A DNA stretch of 64,000 nucleotides from JAJFJD01 sp965228695 (lineage in GTDB: Bacteria > Pseudomonadota > Alphaproteobacteria > UBA8366), in the NCBI GenBank assembly GCA_965228695.1, contig CBDDIB010000002.1, positions 1,798,001 to 1,862,000 on the forward strand, read 5' to 3'. The notes beneath the pieces are model-generated. The model made no database searches, had not been told where the DNA came from, and was given only the letters and a program-made list of their open reading frames with translations. The first letter of the stretch is position 1, and every line of letters starts with the position of its first letter. A program made the translations under genes and the position numbers. This document shows positions 17,726 through 25,723 of this stretch, one piece after another.

Positions 17726-18766
17726 ATGTTCGGTCGTCTACTTGGAATGCTTTCCGCCGATATGGCGATCGACTTGGGCACGGCGAATACGCTTGTCTAT
17801 GTCAAGGGACGCGGCATCGTTCTGAACGAACCGTCGGTCGTTGCCATTGCCGAGGTCAAAGGCAAGAAACAGGTTTTGGCCGTCGGCGACGAGGCGAAAA
17901 TGATGCTTGGCCGGACACCCGGCAACATCCTGGCCATTCGGCCGTTGCGGGACGGCGTGATCGCCGACTTCGACGTCGCCGAAGAAATGATCAAACACTT
18001 CATCCGCAAGGTTCATAACCGGCGCAGCTTCGCGTCGCCGCAGGTCATCGTCTGCGTCCCGTCGGGATCGACGGCGGTCGAGCGGCGCGCCATTCAGGAA
18101 TCGGCCGAAGCGGCCGGCGCGCGCCGGGTCTTCCTGATCGAGGAACCGATGGCGGCGGCGATCGGCGCGGGGCTGCCCGTGACGGAGCCGACCGGCTCGA
18201 TGGTCGTCGATATCGGCGGCGGCACGACCGAGGTTGCCGTCCTGTCTCTCGGCGGCATCGTCTATTCGCGCTCGGTGCGGGTCGGCGGCGACAAGATGGA
18301 CGAGGCGATCATCGCCTATATCCGCCGCAACCATAATCTGCTCGTCGGTGAAAGCAGCGCCGAACGGATCAAGAAGGAAATCGGATCCGCTTGCGCGCCG
18401 GATGATGGGGAGGGCCGGGTCATCGAAATAAAGGGCCGCGACCTGATGAACGGCGTGCCCAAGGAATTGGTCATCACCGAACGGCAGATTTCCGAAAGCC
18501 TGGCCGAACCGGTCGGCGCCATCGTCGAGGCGGTAAAGGTCGCCTTGGAACATACCGCGCCGGAACTGGCGGCGGATATCGTCGACAAGGGCATCGTCCT
18601 GACCGGCGGCGGTGCGTTGCTCGGCAACCTAGATTACGTTCTGCGTCATTCGACCGGGCTGCCCGTGTCGATCGCGGACGACCCCCTTTCCTGCGTTGCG
18701 CTGGGGACCGGGCGTTGTCTCGAGGAAATGAAGACGCTCAAGAACGTGCTCATCAGCATGTATTAA
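17726..18766 (+). CDS. mreB: Rod-shape cytoskeletal ATPase MreB
   Basis: 346 aa, actin fold: phosphate-1 motif DLGTANTLVYVKGRGIVLNEPS, connect motif region, phosphate-2 VVDIGGGTTEVAVLSLGG, adenosine motif GIVLTGGGALLGNLD. It polymerises on the inner membrane and directs the elongation synthases. First gene of mreBCD-mrdA-rodA. Confidence 0.98.
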   Translation: MFGRLLGMLSADMAIDLGTANTLVYVKGRGIVLNEPSVVAIAEVKGKKQVLAVGDEAKMMLGRTPGNILAIRPLRDGVIADFDVAEEMIKHFIRKVHNRRSFASPQVIVCVPSGSTAVERRAIQESAEAAGARRVFLIEEPMAAAIGAGLPVTEPTGSMVVDIGGGTTEVAVLSLGGIVYSRSVRVGGDKMDEAIIAYIRRNHNLLVGESSAERIKKEIGSACAPDDGEGRVIEIKGRDLMNGVPKELVITERQISESLAEPVGAIVEAVKVALEHTAPELAADIVDKGIVLTGGGALLGNLDYVLRHSTGLPVSIADDPLSCVALGTGRCLEEMKTLKNVLISMY

Positions 18767-18770
18767 GAGG

Positions 18771-18805
18771 GACGGTCCCGCATTTTTAACCTTTGCAGGA
18801 CCGTC
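18771..18805 (+). other. Inverted repeat between mreB and mreC
   Basis: GACGGTCC (18771-18778) pairs with GGACCGTC (18798-18805) across a 19-nt A/T-rich loop, 4 bp after the mreB stop and 14 bp before the mreC start. It has no terminator T-tail at the right place. A candidate transcript-stability or partial-termination element that would make MreB more abundant than MreC. Confidence 0.5.
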
Positions 18806-18819
18806 GGGTCGGAATCGGA

Positions 18820-19716
18820 GTGAGGCAACGCCCTGAACATATCCTAAGGATCACGGCGCCCCTCCGGGGTTTGGCGCATCGCTTCGCCTATGTCTTTCTG
18901 TTGGCGGCGGCTCTCGGGATCTTGTTGTTGGGCCGGGCCGACCCGCTTGTTTTCGAGCGCGCGCGCATGACCGTGACCGATGTCACCGCGCCGGTGTTGG
19001 ATGCCCTGTCCCGTCCGGCCATCACCGTTTCCCACGTCGTTGGCGAAATGCGCGAGCTTGCCGTTCTCCGCGACGAGAACCAAATTCTTCGCGCCCAAAA
19101 CGAGCGTCTGCTGCAGTGGCAGACGGCGGCGCGGACGCTAATGTCGGAAAACAAGCAACTGCGGGATTTGTTGGCGTTCGTTCCGGATACGGAAGCGAAC
19201 TCGGTAACGGCGCGGGTCATCGGCGACTCAGGCGGCGCCTTCGTTCGCAGCCTGTTGGTCAACGCCGGAAATCGCGACGGCGTGAAAAAGGGACAGGCCG
19301 CCATGGTGGGCCATGGCTTGCTGGGCCGTGTCGCGGAAGTCGGCAACCGGTCCGCCCGCGTCCTTTTGATCAACGACTTGAACAGCCGCATTCCGGTCGT
19401 CATCGAATCGTCGCGGGAACGTGCGGTGTTAGCGGGCGATAACTCGCCGACGCCACGGTTGCTGTATCTGCCGATCACGACGTCGGTCAAACCGGGCGAT
19501 AGGGTCGTGACGTCGGGCTATGGCGGTGTGTTCCCGCCGGGCCTTCCGGTCGGGTTGGTCAATTCGGTGGGCGAGGAAGGCGTGCGGATCGCGCCCTATG
19601 TCAATGTGGCGCAACTCGAATATGTCCGGCTCATGGATTTCGGTCTCGACGGCATTCTCAACGAGGCGGATCAAGACCCATCGAACGCGCAAGGCCGCGC
19701 GAGGCGGTCCCGATGA
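18820..19716 (+). CDS. mreC: Rod-shape-determining protein MreC
   Basis: 298 aa from GTG 18820, with GGA 6 bp upstream and the typical start MRQRPEHILRITAPLRGLA; a TTG at 18793 would add nine residues. One N-terminal membrane helix (FAYVFLLAAALGILLLG), a coiled coil (LRDENQILRAQNERLLQWQ...LMSENKQLRDLL), then the periplasmic beta domain (ARVIGDSGGAFVRSLLVNAGNRDGVKKGQ). It links MreB to the PBP2-RodA synthase. Its stop overlaps the mreD start (ATGA). Confidence 0.94.
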   Translation: MRQRPEHILRITAPLRGLAHRFAYVFLLAAALGILLLGRADPLVFERARMTVTDVTAPVLDALSRPAITVSHVVGEMRELAVLRDENQILRAQNERLLQWQTAARTLMSENKQLRDLLAFVPDTEANSVTARVIGDSGGAFVRSLLVNAGNRDGVKKGQAAMVGHGLLGRVAEVGNRSARVLLINDLNSRIPVVIESSRERAVLAGDNSPTPRLLYLPITTSVKPGDRVVTSGYGGVFPPGLPVGLVNSVGEEGVRIAPYVNVAQLEYVRLMDFGLDGILNEADQDPSNAQGRARRSR

Positions 19717-20231
19717 AGGACGAGGGCGGTTGGACACGGCTTGACCTGCTGGCGCGCCGGCTGACGCCGTTCCTGATTACGATCACGCTCGTCATCGTCG
19801 CCCAGGTGCCGATGCATCTTCCGGCGGCTATTTCCATTGCACCCGCGCTGGCGTTGATCGCGGTGTATTTCTGGGGTTTGCATCAGCCGGACCTGATCCC
19901 GGCGCCGGTCGTGTTTCTGATCGGACTGTTGCAGGACATCCTTACCGGTGTTCCGTTCGGCTTGAATGCCTTCATCCTGTTGGTGGTTTACGGCATTGTC
20001 GTGTCGCAGCGCCGTTTCTTTTTCGGTAAATCCTTTGCCGTCCTGTGGTGGGGTTTCGCGACTTTATCGTTTGTCATCGGCGCGCTGCAGTGGATCGCCA
20101 TGTCGATTTTGATGGGCCAATTCCTGTCGATCGGGCCGCTGCTGGTCGAGTATCTTGCGACCGTGGCGCTGTACCCGCTGGTGGCCTATATCCTGGTGCT
20201 GACGCACCGGAACATCCTGCAAGAGGCCTAA
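19713..20231 (+). CDS. mreD: Rod-shape-determining protein MreD
   Basis: 172 aa, about five hydrophobic membrane segments; AVYFWGLHQPDLIPAPVVFLIGLLQDILTGVPFGLNAFILL is the typical MreD signature. Start overlaps mreC by 4 bp; the PBP2 gene starts 2 bp after its stop. Confidence 0.94.
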   Translation: MKDEGGWTRLDLLARRLTPFLITITLVIVAQVPMHLPAAISIAPALALIAVYFWGLHQPDLIPAPVVFLIGLLQDILTGVPFGLNAFILLVVYGIVVSQRRFFFGKSFAVLWWGFATLSFVIGALQWIAMSILMGQFLSIGPLLVEYLATVALYPLVAYILVLTHRNILQEA

Positions 20232-20233
20232 CG

Positions 20234-22132
20234 GTGAAGCCGGAACAAGATCGCGGCAGGCTCTTTACGCGGCGCGCATTGTTCCTCGCCGGCGGCCAAG
20301 CGGTCCTGTTTACCGGGCTCGCCGCCCGTATGTACTATCTGCAGGTTCTCGAGTCGGACAAGTATGCGGTCCTGGCGGATGAGAACCGGATCAGCTTGCG
20401 ATTGTTGCCGCCGCCACGGGGCCGAATCGTGGACCGCTACGGCGTGCCGCTGGCAGTCAACGTTCAGAACTACCGGATCGTCATCGTCCCCGAGCAGGCG
20501 GATGATGTCGACCGCATGCTCACGCGGCTTGGCCGCTTGGTCGAAGTCGACGAGCGTGATCGCCGCCGCATTCTGCGCGAGGTGCGCCGCCGGCGGGCCT
20601 TCGTGCCGATCACGGTGCGCGAGAATTTGACCTGGGAAGAGGTGAGCCGGATCGAGGTCAATGCGCCGGACCTCCCCGGCATCAGCATCGATGTAGGCCA
20701 GACGCGCTTCTACCCCTATGGCAAGGCTGCCGCCCATTCGCTCGGCTATGTCGCGTCGGTGTCCGAACGAGAATTGACCGGTGATCCCTTGCTGGAATTG
20801 CCGGGGTTCCGCATCGGCAAGAACGGCGTCGAGCGGCAATATGATCTGCAACTGCGCGGCACCGCCGGTAATGCCGAGGTCGAGGTCAATGCGCTTGGCC
20901 GCGTTATCCGGGAACTGCGCCGGCAGGATGGCCAGCCGGGTCAGGAAATACATCTCACCATCGATGTCGGGTTGCAGGAGTTCATCGCGCGCCGGATCGA
21001 GAACGAACGCCGCGCCGCCGTCGTCGTGATGGACGCGCATACCGGGGATCTGCTGTCGATGGTCTCGACCCCGTCCTTCGACCCGAACGCGTTTAACGAG
21101 GGCTTGAGCGGCAAGGCCTGGCATCGTCTGATCAACAATCCGGATACGCCGCTGACCAACAAGGCGATTGCCGGACAATATGCTCCCGGTTCCACCTTCA
21201 AGATGGCCGTCGCGCTCGCCGCGCTGGAATTGAACATCTCACCCGCCGCGCGAACGACCTGTTACGGGCATATCCAGCTCGGCAATCAGAAGTTCCATTG
21301 CTGGAAGAAGAGCGGACACGGCAGCGTCGACCTGATCGAGGCGATCAAAGGGTCGTGCGACATCTACTTCTATGAATTGGCCAAGAAAGTCGGGGTTGAT
21401 CGGATCGCGGCCATGGCCCGTCGATTGGGACTCGGATCGACGCTCGATCTCGACATTCCGGGAGAGCGGGCCGGCCTGATGCCGACGAAGGCGTGGAAAC
21501 AGGCGACGATCGGGATTCCGTGGCAACTCGGCGAAACGTTGGTGGCCGGAATAGGGCAGGGCTATGTATTGGCGACACCGCTGCAATTGGCGGTGATGAC
21601 GGCGCGCATCGTTAATGGCGGGTTCGCGGTGAAGCCAAGGTTGACGCTGGCGCCGCCGGGTGTCGACCCGGCCGACGAACCGCCGCGCGAGTTCAAGTCC
21701 CTCGGTCTTTCAGATCGGGCACGGCAGATCGTCATACAGGGCATGAACGAAGTCGTTAACAATCCGCAGGGCGGCACGGCCTTCCGGTCCCGCATCAAAG
21801 ATAAGAAGATGGCGATGGGCGGCAAGACCGGCACGTCGCAGGTCCGGCGCATTTCGTTGGCCGAGCGCGACCGCGGCGTCCGCAAGAACAAGGACCGGCC
21901 GTGGCGCGAACGCGATCATGCGTTGTTCGTCGGCTATGCCCCGATAGACGCGCCGCGCTATGTCGTGGCGGTGATTGTCGAGCATGGCGGCGGCGGGTCC
22001 AAGGCGGCCGCGCCGATCGCGAAGGATGTCCTGCTGGAAACGCAGAAACGCGATCCATCCGCCATCCGGGCGGGGCGGGTGGCGACCGCACCGGGCCAGT
22101 CCGCGAAGTCGCCCGGCGGGCGGCAACAATGA
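20234..22132 (+). CDS. mrdA: Penicillin-binding protein 2 (elongasome transpeptidase)
   Basis: 632 aa from GTG 20234, immediately after mreD; the frame is open further upstream but that part lies inside mreD. N-terminal membrane anchor (RRALFLAGGQAVLFTGLAARMYYLQ), PBP dimerisation domain (RGRIVDRYGVPLAVN), transpeptidase with SxxK Ser320 (PGSTFKMA), SxN-type GSCDIYFYELA and KTG in GGKTGTSQVR. It crosslinks lateral-wall peptidoglycan with the RodA glycosyltransferase. Its TGA overlaps the rodA ATG. Confidence 0.96.
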   Translation: MKPEQDRGRLFTRRALFLAGGQAVLFTGLAARMYYLQVLESDKYAVLADENRISLRLLPPPRGRIVDRYGVPLAVNVQNYRIVIVPEQADDVDRMLTRLGRLVEVDERDRRRILREVRRRRAFVPITVRENLTWEEVSRIEVNAPDLPGISIDVGQTRFYPYGKAAAHSLGYVASVSERELTGDPLLELPGFRIGKNGVERQYDLQLRGTAGNAEVEVNALGRVIRELRRQDGQPGQEIHLTIDVGLQEFIARRIENERRAAVVVMDAHTGDLLSMVSTPSFDPNAFNEGLSGKAWHRLINNPDTPLTNKAIAGQYAPGSTFKMAVALAALELNISPAARTTCYGHIQLGNQKFHCWKKSGHGSVDLIEAIKGSCDIYFYELAKKVGVDRIAAMARRLGLGSTLDLDIPGERAGLMPTKAWKQATIGIPWQLGETLVAGIGQGYVLATPLQLAVMTARIVNGGFAVKPRLTLAPPGVDPADEPPREFKSLGLSDRARQIVIQGMNEVVNNPQGGTAFRSRIKDKKMAMGGKTGTSQVRRISLAERDRGVRKNKDRPWRERDHALFVGYAPIDAPRYVVAVIVEHGGGGSKAAAPIAKDVLLETQKRDPSAIRAGRVATAPGQSAKSPGGRQQ

Positions 22133-23271
22133 GGCTGTCCCCCAACTACGGTGCGGAAATGACTTTCCGCCAGCGCCTATGGCAGTTGAACTGGTCGTTG
22201 ATCTTCTTGATCGCGGTGATCGGCGGGGTCGGGATCGCCATGCTCTATTCGGCCGGCGGCGGCAATATGCAGCCCTGGGCGTCGCGGCAGGGCATTCGGC
22301 TGCTGGTAGGCTTGATGGGCGTGTTCGCTATTGCCTTGGTGGATATCCGGATTTGGCTGCGCTACGCCTATGTCATCTACGGCCTCGTGCTTTTGGCGTT
22401 GGGCGCGGTCGAGGCGTTCGGCTCGGTTGGCATGGGCGCGCAGCGGTGGCTGCGCTTCGGCGCTTTCCAGTTTCAGCCGTCGGAATTCATGAAGATCGCG
22501 GTGGTGCTGGCGCTCGCCCGGTACTTCCACCGCATGAATATCGAGGATATCGGCCGCCCGACCTACCTGCTGATCCCGCTGCTGTTGATTGGCGCGCCGG
22601 TCGCGTTGGTGATCAAGCAGCCCGACCTCGGCACCGCCGTCATGCTGCTGCTGGGCGGCGGCGCGATGTTCTTCCTCGCCGGTGTCCGGCTGTGGAAGTT
22701 CGGCGTCGTGCTGGTCGCGGGGATCGCCTCGATCCCCATCGGCTGGAACTTCCTGCATGACTACCAGCGCCAGCGCATCCTGACCTTCCTGAATCCGGAG
22801 ACAGATCCGCTCGGCTCGGGCTATCACATCCTGCAGTCTCAGATCGCCTTCGGCTCCGGCGGCGTCTTCGGGAAGGGGTATCTACAAGGCACGCAGAGCC
22901 ATCTGAACTTCCTGCCGGAGCGGCATACCGATTTCATCTTCACCATGCTGGCGGAGGAATTCGGCCTGGTCGGCGGGCTCTTGCTGTTGCTGCTCTACGC
23001 CATTCTGATGGTCTACGGCCTGGCCGTGGCGGTGCGCAGCCGGAATCATTTCGGCCGCCTGCTCGCCATGGGCGTGACGGTGACCATCCTGCTCTACGTC
23101 TTCGTCAACACGGCGATGGTGATGGGGCTGATCCCCGTGGTCGGCGTGCCGTTGCCGATGCTCTCCTATGGCGGTACCGCGCTGCTGACGGTGCTGACCG
23201 GCTGCGGCTTCCTGATGAACGCCTATATCCACCGTGATATTCGCATCGCCCGGCACGCCAGCGAGGCGTAG
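22129..23271 (+). CDS. rodA: SEDS-family peptidoglycan glycosyltransferase RodA
   Basis: 380 aa from ATG 22129, overlapping mrdA by 4 bp. About ten membrane helices; SEDS signatures AQRWLRFGAFQFQPSEFMKIAVVLALARYF, KQPDLGTAVMLLLGG, LPERHTDFIFTMLAEEFGLVGG and GVPLPMLSYGGTALLT, including the catalytic-type Asp. It polymerises lipid II for cell elongation as partner of PBP2. Confidence 0.96.
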   Translation: MRLSPNYGAEMTFRQRLWQLNWSLIFLIAVIGGVGIAMLYSAGGGNMQPWASRQGIRLLVGLMGVFAIALVDIRIWLRYAYVIYGLVLLALGAVEAFGSVGMGAQRWLRFGAFQFQPSEFMKIAVVLALARYFHRMNIEDIGRPTYLLIPLLLIGAPVALVIKQPDLGTAVMLLLGGGAMFFLAGVRLWKFGVVLVAGIASIPIGWNFLHDYQRQRILTFLNPETDPLGSGYHILQSQIAFGSGGVFGKGYLQGTQSHLNFLPERHTDFIFTMLAEEFGLVGGLLLLLLYAILMVYGLAVAVRSRNHFGRLLAMGVTVTILLYVFVNTAMVMGLIPVVGVPLPMLSYGGTALLTVLTGCGFLMNAYIHRDIRIARHASEA

Positions 23272-23317
23272 GCGCCCGAAAGTCCGCCTTTGGCCGGCGG
23301 GTTCCGCACGGGACCTA

Positions 23318-23346
23318 TCGACAAATCGTAGCCCCTTTGCTATATC
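23318..23346 (+). promoter_or_regulatory. Sigma70-like promoter of tRNA-Lys
   Basis: TCGACA (23318-23323, five of six to consensus), exact 17-bp spacer, TATATC (23341-23346). The expected transcription start falls about 20 bp upstream of the mature tRNA, a normal arrangement. Confidence 0.55.
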
Positions 23347-23372
23347 GCGCCCCTGCTTCGGTTTTCCCGGGC

Positions 23373-23448
<76 letters not shown>

Positions 23449-23474
23449 CTTTCTCCGGATAGGTGTTGCCGATT

Positions 23475-24854
23475 TCAGTCCCCTGTTGGGGATTTCGGTG
23501 CGTGCGACCGGCAGAATTCGGACAAGGCCTCGAAGCAGTCCGGGTCGACGGCAGTGCCGACCTCTTCACCGATGATGCCCAATGCTTTTTCCACGCTCAT
23601 CGCGTCGCGGTATGGCCGGTCGGCGGTGAGGGCGTCGTAGAAATCCGAGATCGTGATGATGCGCGTTTCGAGCGAAATTGCATCGGCGCCCAGGCCGCGG
23701 GGATAGCCGTTGCCGTCAAGCCGCTCGTGGTGAGACGCGGCGATGGGCGCCAGGTCGGACATCGCGGAGATACGCGACAGGATATTCTGTGTGTTCATGG
23801 CGTGCGCCCGCATCGATACCCATTCCTCGTCGTCGAGTTTGCCGGGTTTGTCGAGAATGGCGTTGCTCACGCCGAGCTTGCCGACGTCATGCAGGAAGGC
23901 GCCGCGCCGAAGCCAGCGGCGGCGCTCGGGGGATACGTCCAGTTGGGTGGCGATATGATCCACGTATTCGGCGACGCGGGCGCTGTGTCCGCTTGTATAC
24001 GGGCTCTTCGCGTCGACAACCTGGCCAAAGGCGGCGGCGATGTCGTCGAGATAATCGTCGTCGACCGGGACAGTGTGTTGCGCCGGCTCCAGTTCGAAGA
24101 TCTTCTCGCGCAGGTTGGGTGATGCGAGTGTGGACCAGAAGGAATCATTCGCCGCGACGCTCATGAAGGCGCGCACGAGGTCGGGGTCGAACCAGGAGCC
24201 GGCGCGCTTCGCGGCTTCGTTTTCCGCGGCGGCACGGCCGGCCGCGGTGTGAAAGACATCGATGACCTGCGCCAAGAGCGCGATGCGGGAGTACACGGGA
24301 ATGTCCGTGCCCGTCAGACCGAGCGGATGCCCACCGCCATCCCAATGTTCGTCGAGATTCCGGATTCCCGATGCCACGTCATCGGAAAACCGAAGCATCG
24401 TCGAGATTTCCGCTCCGCGCTGGCAGCGCGTCTCGATCATTTCCCGGGCGATTTCGCCGCCGTTGGTGATGATGTTGGTCAGCGCTCGAAACCGATCCGA
24501 AAGGCCGGACTTCAATCCGGTATGGGAAAAGACGAACTTCAGGGCGCTGGCGACCCCGGTGTCGATCGTCTTGTAGTCGTGTTTGAAGGACAGATCGTCG
24601 GTCAGGTAGAGCTGGCAAATTCGCGCTGCGTTACTGGAACACCCTAGATCCTTCAATATCAAGGTGTAATAGAGTTCCCAGAGTTGGCGATCGGTCAGGC
24701 CGATTTCGCGGCCGATATGGGTGCCGATCCAGCACACTCGCACGCAATGCCCTTCGGGTTGTCCTTCCGTGATATCGAGCGCATGGCTGAAGGCACTGAG
24801 CACTTCCGCGAGCGACAGACGGCGAAGATTCGAAAATCCCGCTGAGTCAGGCAT
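23475..24854 (-). CDS. HD-GYP domain phosphodiesterase-like protein with degenerate N-terminal repeat
   Basis: 459 aa. The C-terminal half (about 280-445) is an HD-GYP domain with SGHSARVAEYVDHIA, His-Asp at about 322 (FLHDVGKLGV) and HHERLDGNGYPRGL at about 375, so the c-di-GMP phosphodiesterase metal site looks complete. The N-terminal half repeats the layout in degenerate form: His36 (EGHCVRV), Lys68-Asp69 instead of His-Asp, and LDEHWDGGGHPLGL at about 167-180, where His-His is lost and GYP is GHP. No membrane segment or receiver domain. It is convergent with tRNA-Lys and begins the signalling block. Activity on c-di-GMP or another phosphodiester is inferred from the family. Confidence 0.88.
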   Translation of the reverse strand: MPDSAGFSNLRRLSLAEVLSAFSHALDITEGQPEGHCVRVCWIGTHIGREIGLTDRQLWELYYTLILKDLGCSSNAARICQLYLTDDLSFKHDYKTIDTGVASALKFVFSHTGLKSGLSDRFRALTNIITNGGEIAREMIETRCQRGAEISTMLRFSDDVASGIRNLDEHWDGGGHPLGLTGTDIPVYSRIALLAQVIDVFHTAAGRAAAENEAAKRAGSWFDPDLVRAFMSVAANDSFWSTLASPNLREKIFELEPAQHTVPVDDDYLDDIAAAFGQVVDAKSPYTSGHSARVAEYVDHIATQLDVSPERRRWLRRGAFLHDVGKLGVSNAILDKPGKLDDEEWVSMRAHAMNTQNILSRISAMSDLAPIAASHHERLDGNGYPRGLGADAISLETRIITISDFYDALTADRPYRDAMSVEKALGIIGEEVGTAVDPDCFEALSEFCRSHAPKSPTGD

Positions 24855-25061
24855 TTAATATCCTATATCCCGTTGCAATCCTTCGTGATCGACCCTTGTA
24901 AGGGGGGATCCTTTTGCATTCGTTAAGAAAAAGACCGGGACTGATTGCGGTGCCGTCGATGCAAGGAATGTCGGGCATGGCGACCGGATGCATCGAAGCT
25001 CTGTTGCTTTGGACGCTAAATCCCTGTCACCTTCGAAAGGGTGGGATGCGATTCGGCCGGT

Positions 25062-25496
25062 TTACGTCGGCAACACCACGAGCTTCGAATAACTTTCGAT
25101 CATCGCGAGCGCGTCGGCGAAGGTTTCCGATGCTGATTCTTTCACGATATAGCCGGCGATATTCTTGTCGTAAGCCGATGCAATATCGCCCGGCGCTTCG
25201 GAGGTCGTGAGAACGAAGATCACCGCACGATGGAGCGTCGCATCGCTGCGGACAACTTCCAGAAATTCGATACCGTTCATCCGCGGCATATTGAGATCGA
25301 GGATAATGATGTAGGGCGGCAGGACATTATCCGTCGATGTCTCCTCGCGAAGAATTTCCAATGCTTCCTGACCGTCTTTTGCCACCCGTTGCGGATTAAC
25401 CAGCTTCTGTTTCTTGATGGCCCGTTGAATGGACATAACGCTTACTTCGTCGTCATCGACAATTAGAAATCGCACTTCTTCGAACTGAGTCCGCAT
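25062..25496 (-). CDS. Single-domain response regulator (Rcp1/CheY-like)
   Basis: 144 aa, receiver domain only: acidic cluster VDDDEVS, phospho-acceptor Asp in IIILDLNMPRMNG, Thr in FVLTTSEAP, Lys in GYIVKES. The LDLNMPRMNGIEFLEVVRSD type and length match the Rcp1 group that partners phytochrome-like kinases. It lies downstream of the histidine kinase gene on the same strand, 227 bp apart with a hairpin between. Probable cognate receiver of that kinase; no output domain. Confidence 0.9.
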   Translation of the reverse strand: MRTQFEEVRFLIVDDDEVSVMSIQRAIKKQKLVNPQRVAKDGQEALEILREETSTDNVLPPYIIILDLNMPRMNGIEFLEVVRSDATLHRAVIFVLTTSEAPGDIASAYDKNIAGYIVKESASETFADALAMIESYSKLVVLPT

Positions 25497-25598
25497 TAAT
25501 TTTCCTTCACTCCGTCGGCAGTATGTGTCGCAGTCCTGCTGCGGCGCGGTTGATCGCTAGTAGAAATAGGAAAATCATTGGCCGCTATTAGAAATATT

Positions 25599-25619
25599 AT
25601 TGAGCGAGTTTCGCTCAAT
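25599..25619 (-). other. Perfect 9-bp hairpin between kinase and receiver genes
   Basis: ATTGAGCGA (25599-25607), 3-nt loop GTT, TCGCTCAAT (25611-25619). It sits about 105 bp downstream of the kinase stop and about 100 bp upstream of the receiver start. Flanks are A/T-rich without a long T-run on either side. It may be an intercistronic terminator or an operator. Confidence 0.5.
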
Positions 25620-25723
25620 TTATAGGAGCGATTCTACCGTCTCTGCAACATTGATTTTTCGAGGCGTACGCGGCCAGGCGGATATCAGGTATCGACGGCT
25701 TCTTTGCCCGGATTGAGGGGCTT

